This document shows positions 43,347 to 64,000 of a stretch of DNA of 64,000 bases, piece by piece. The notes under the pieces are model-generated. The model was not told the origin of the DNA. It searched no databases and was given only the letters and a program-made list of their open reading frames with translations. The translations under genes and the position numbers were made by a program. Origin of the DNA: Pempheris klunzingeri (Eukaryota; Chordata; Actinopteri; Acropomatiformes; Pempheridae); assembly GCF_042242105.1 (NCBI RefSeq), contig NC_092030.1, positions 4,193,501-4,257,500 of the forward strand, read 5' to 3'. Position 1 is the first letter of the stretch. Every line of letters begins with the position of its first letter.

Positions 43347-43540
43347 AGTGACAGAGCTGATCCTTGTTGAGTACAGAGCTCATGGCTGTCCCTGGCAAAG
43401 GCACACGCAGACGCACACAGTAAAGAAACACACCAAGTGAACCAACAAGAGCGTCTCCTTACCTGCCATGGGAATCTAACCACCAGCTTGTGCTGTACCT
43501 GTCGAAAATCTTTGTCAAGACGGATCATTCGAGAACCAGG

Positions 43541-64000
<20,460 letters not shown>

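Larger units (their letters stand above)
38041..43540. other. Intergenic stretch between rassf6 and musk
   Basis: The two genes point away from each other, so both promoters should lie here. I see pyrimidine-rich tracts (38080-38450), a perfect hairpin (39069-39108), TG runs (about 40650-40680, 40976-40999), CA runs and a LINE remnant, but no additional gene. A CAGCTG E-box lies at 43303-43308, upstream of the musk start; E-boxes drive muscle genes, but a single six-base match is weak evidence. Confidence 0.6.

Overview
The window is a stretch of a teleost fish nuclear genome. It has spliced genes with GT-AG introns, very dense CA/TG microsatellites, fish-type SINE/LINE debris, and a MuSK receptor gene that keeps an extracellular kringle, which mammalian MuSK lacks. 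All exon models here were read by eye from splice sites, phase and family resemblance; no alignment or database search was possible.

Layout. (1) 1-23.7 kb: no gene I can support, only microsatellites, a repeat fragment and one weak Ig-like open stretch at the far left. (2) 23.74-24.12 kb: a GC/CpG-rich block that looks like a promoter with a non-coding first exon pointing left. (3) 27.66-30.49 kb, plus strand: a four-exon secreted type-2 cystatin-like gene whose two protease-binding loops are not conserved. (4) 31.32-32.90 kb, minus strand: remains of an astacin-family metalloprotease gene. The TATA box, signal-peptide exon and propeptide exons survive, but the N-terminal catalytic exon and the last exon are missing and the zinc motif reads HELLR instead of HELLH. 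(5) 34.35-37.66 kb, minus strand: complete rassf6 (ten coding exons, 347 codons, RA and SARAH domains). (6) 38-43.5 kb: intergenic, with a LINE remnant. (7) 43.54 kb to the right edge, plus strand: musk, 16 coding exons from signal peptide to the start of the kinase domain; the rest lies beyond the window.

The most unusual signal is at splice acceptors. The acceptor of the musk transmembrane exon directly abuts a ~385-bp TGTGTC/TGTGTT array. The acceptor of the last rassf6 exon directly abuts a ~133-bp pure TG array (read on the minus strand). The preceding rassf6 exon uses a CTCTC pentamer array as its pyrimidine tract. In the first two cases the array has no A at all, so a conventional branch point must sit on the far side of the repeat, about 394 and 156 nt from the AG. 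Musk also needs a 7-nt microexon to keep frame between the third Ig domain and the Frizzled domain.

The genes do not form an obvious pathway. Musk (neuromuscular synapse receptor kinase) and rassf6 (Ras-association/Hippo-type scaffold) are unrelated neighbours. The cystatin-like gene and the astacin relic are convergent neighbours.
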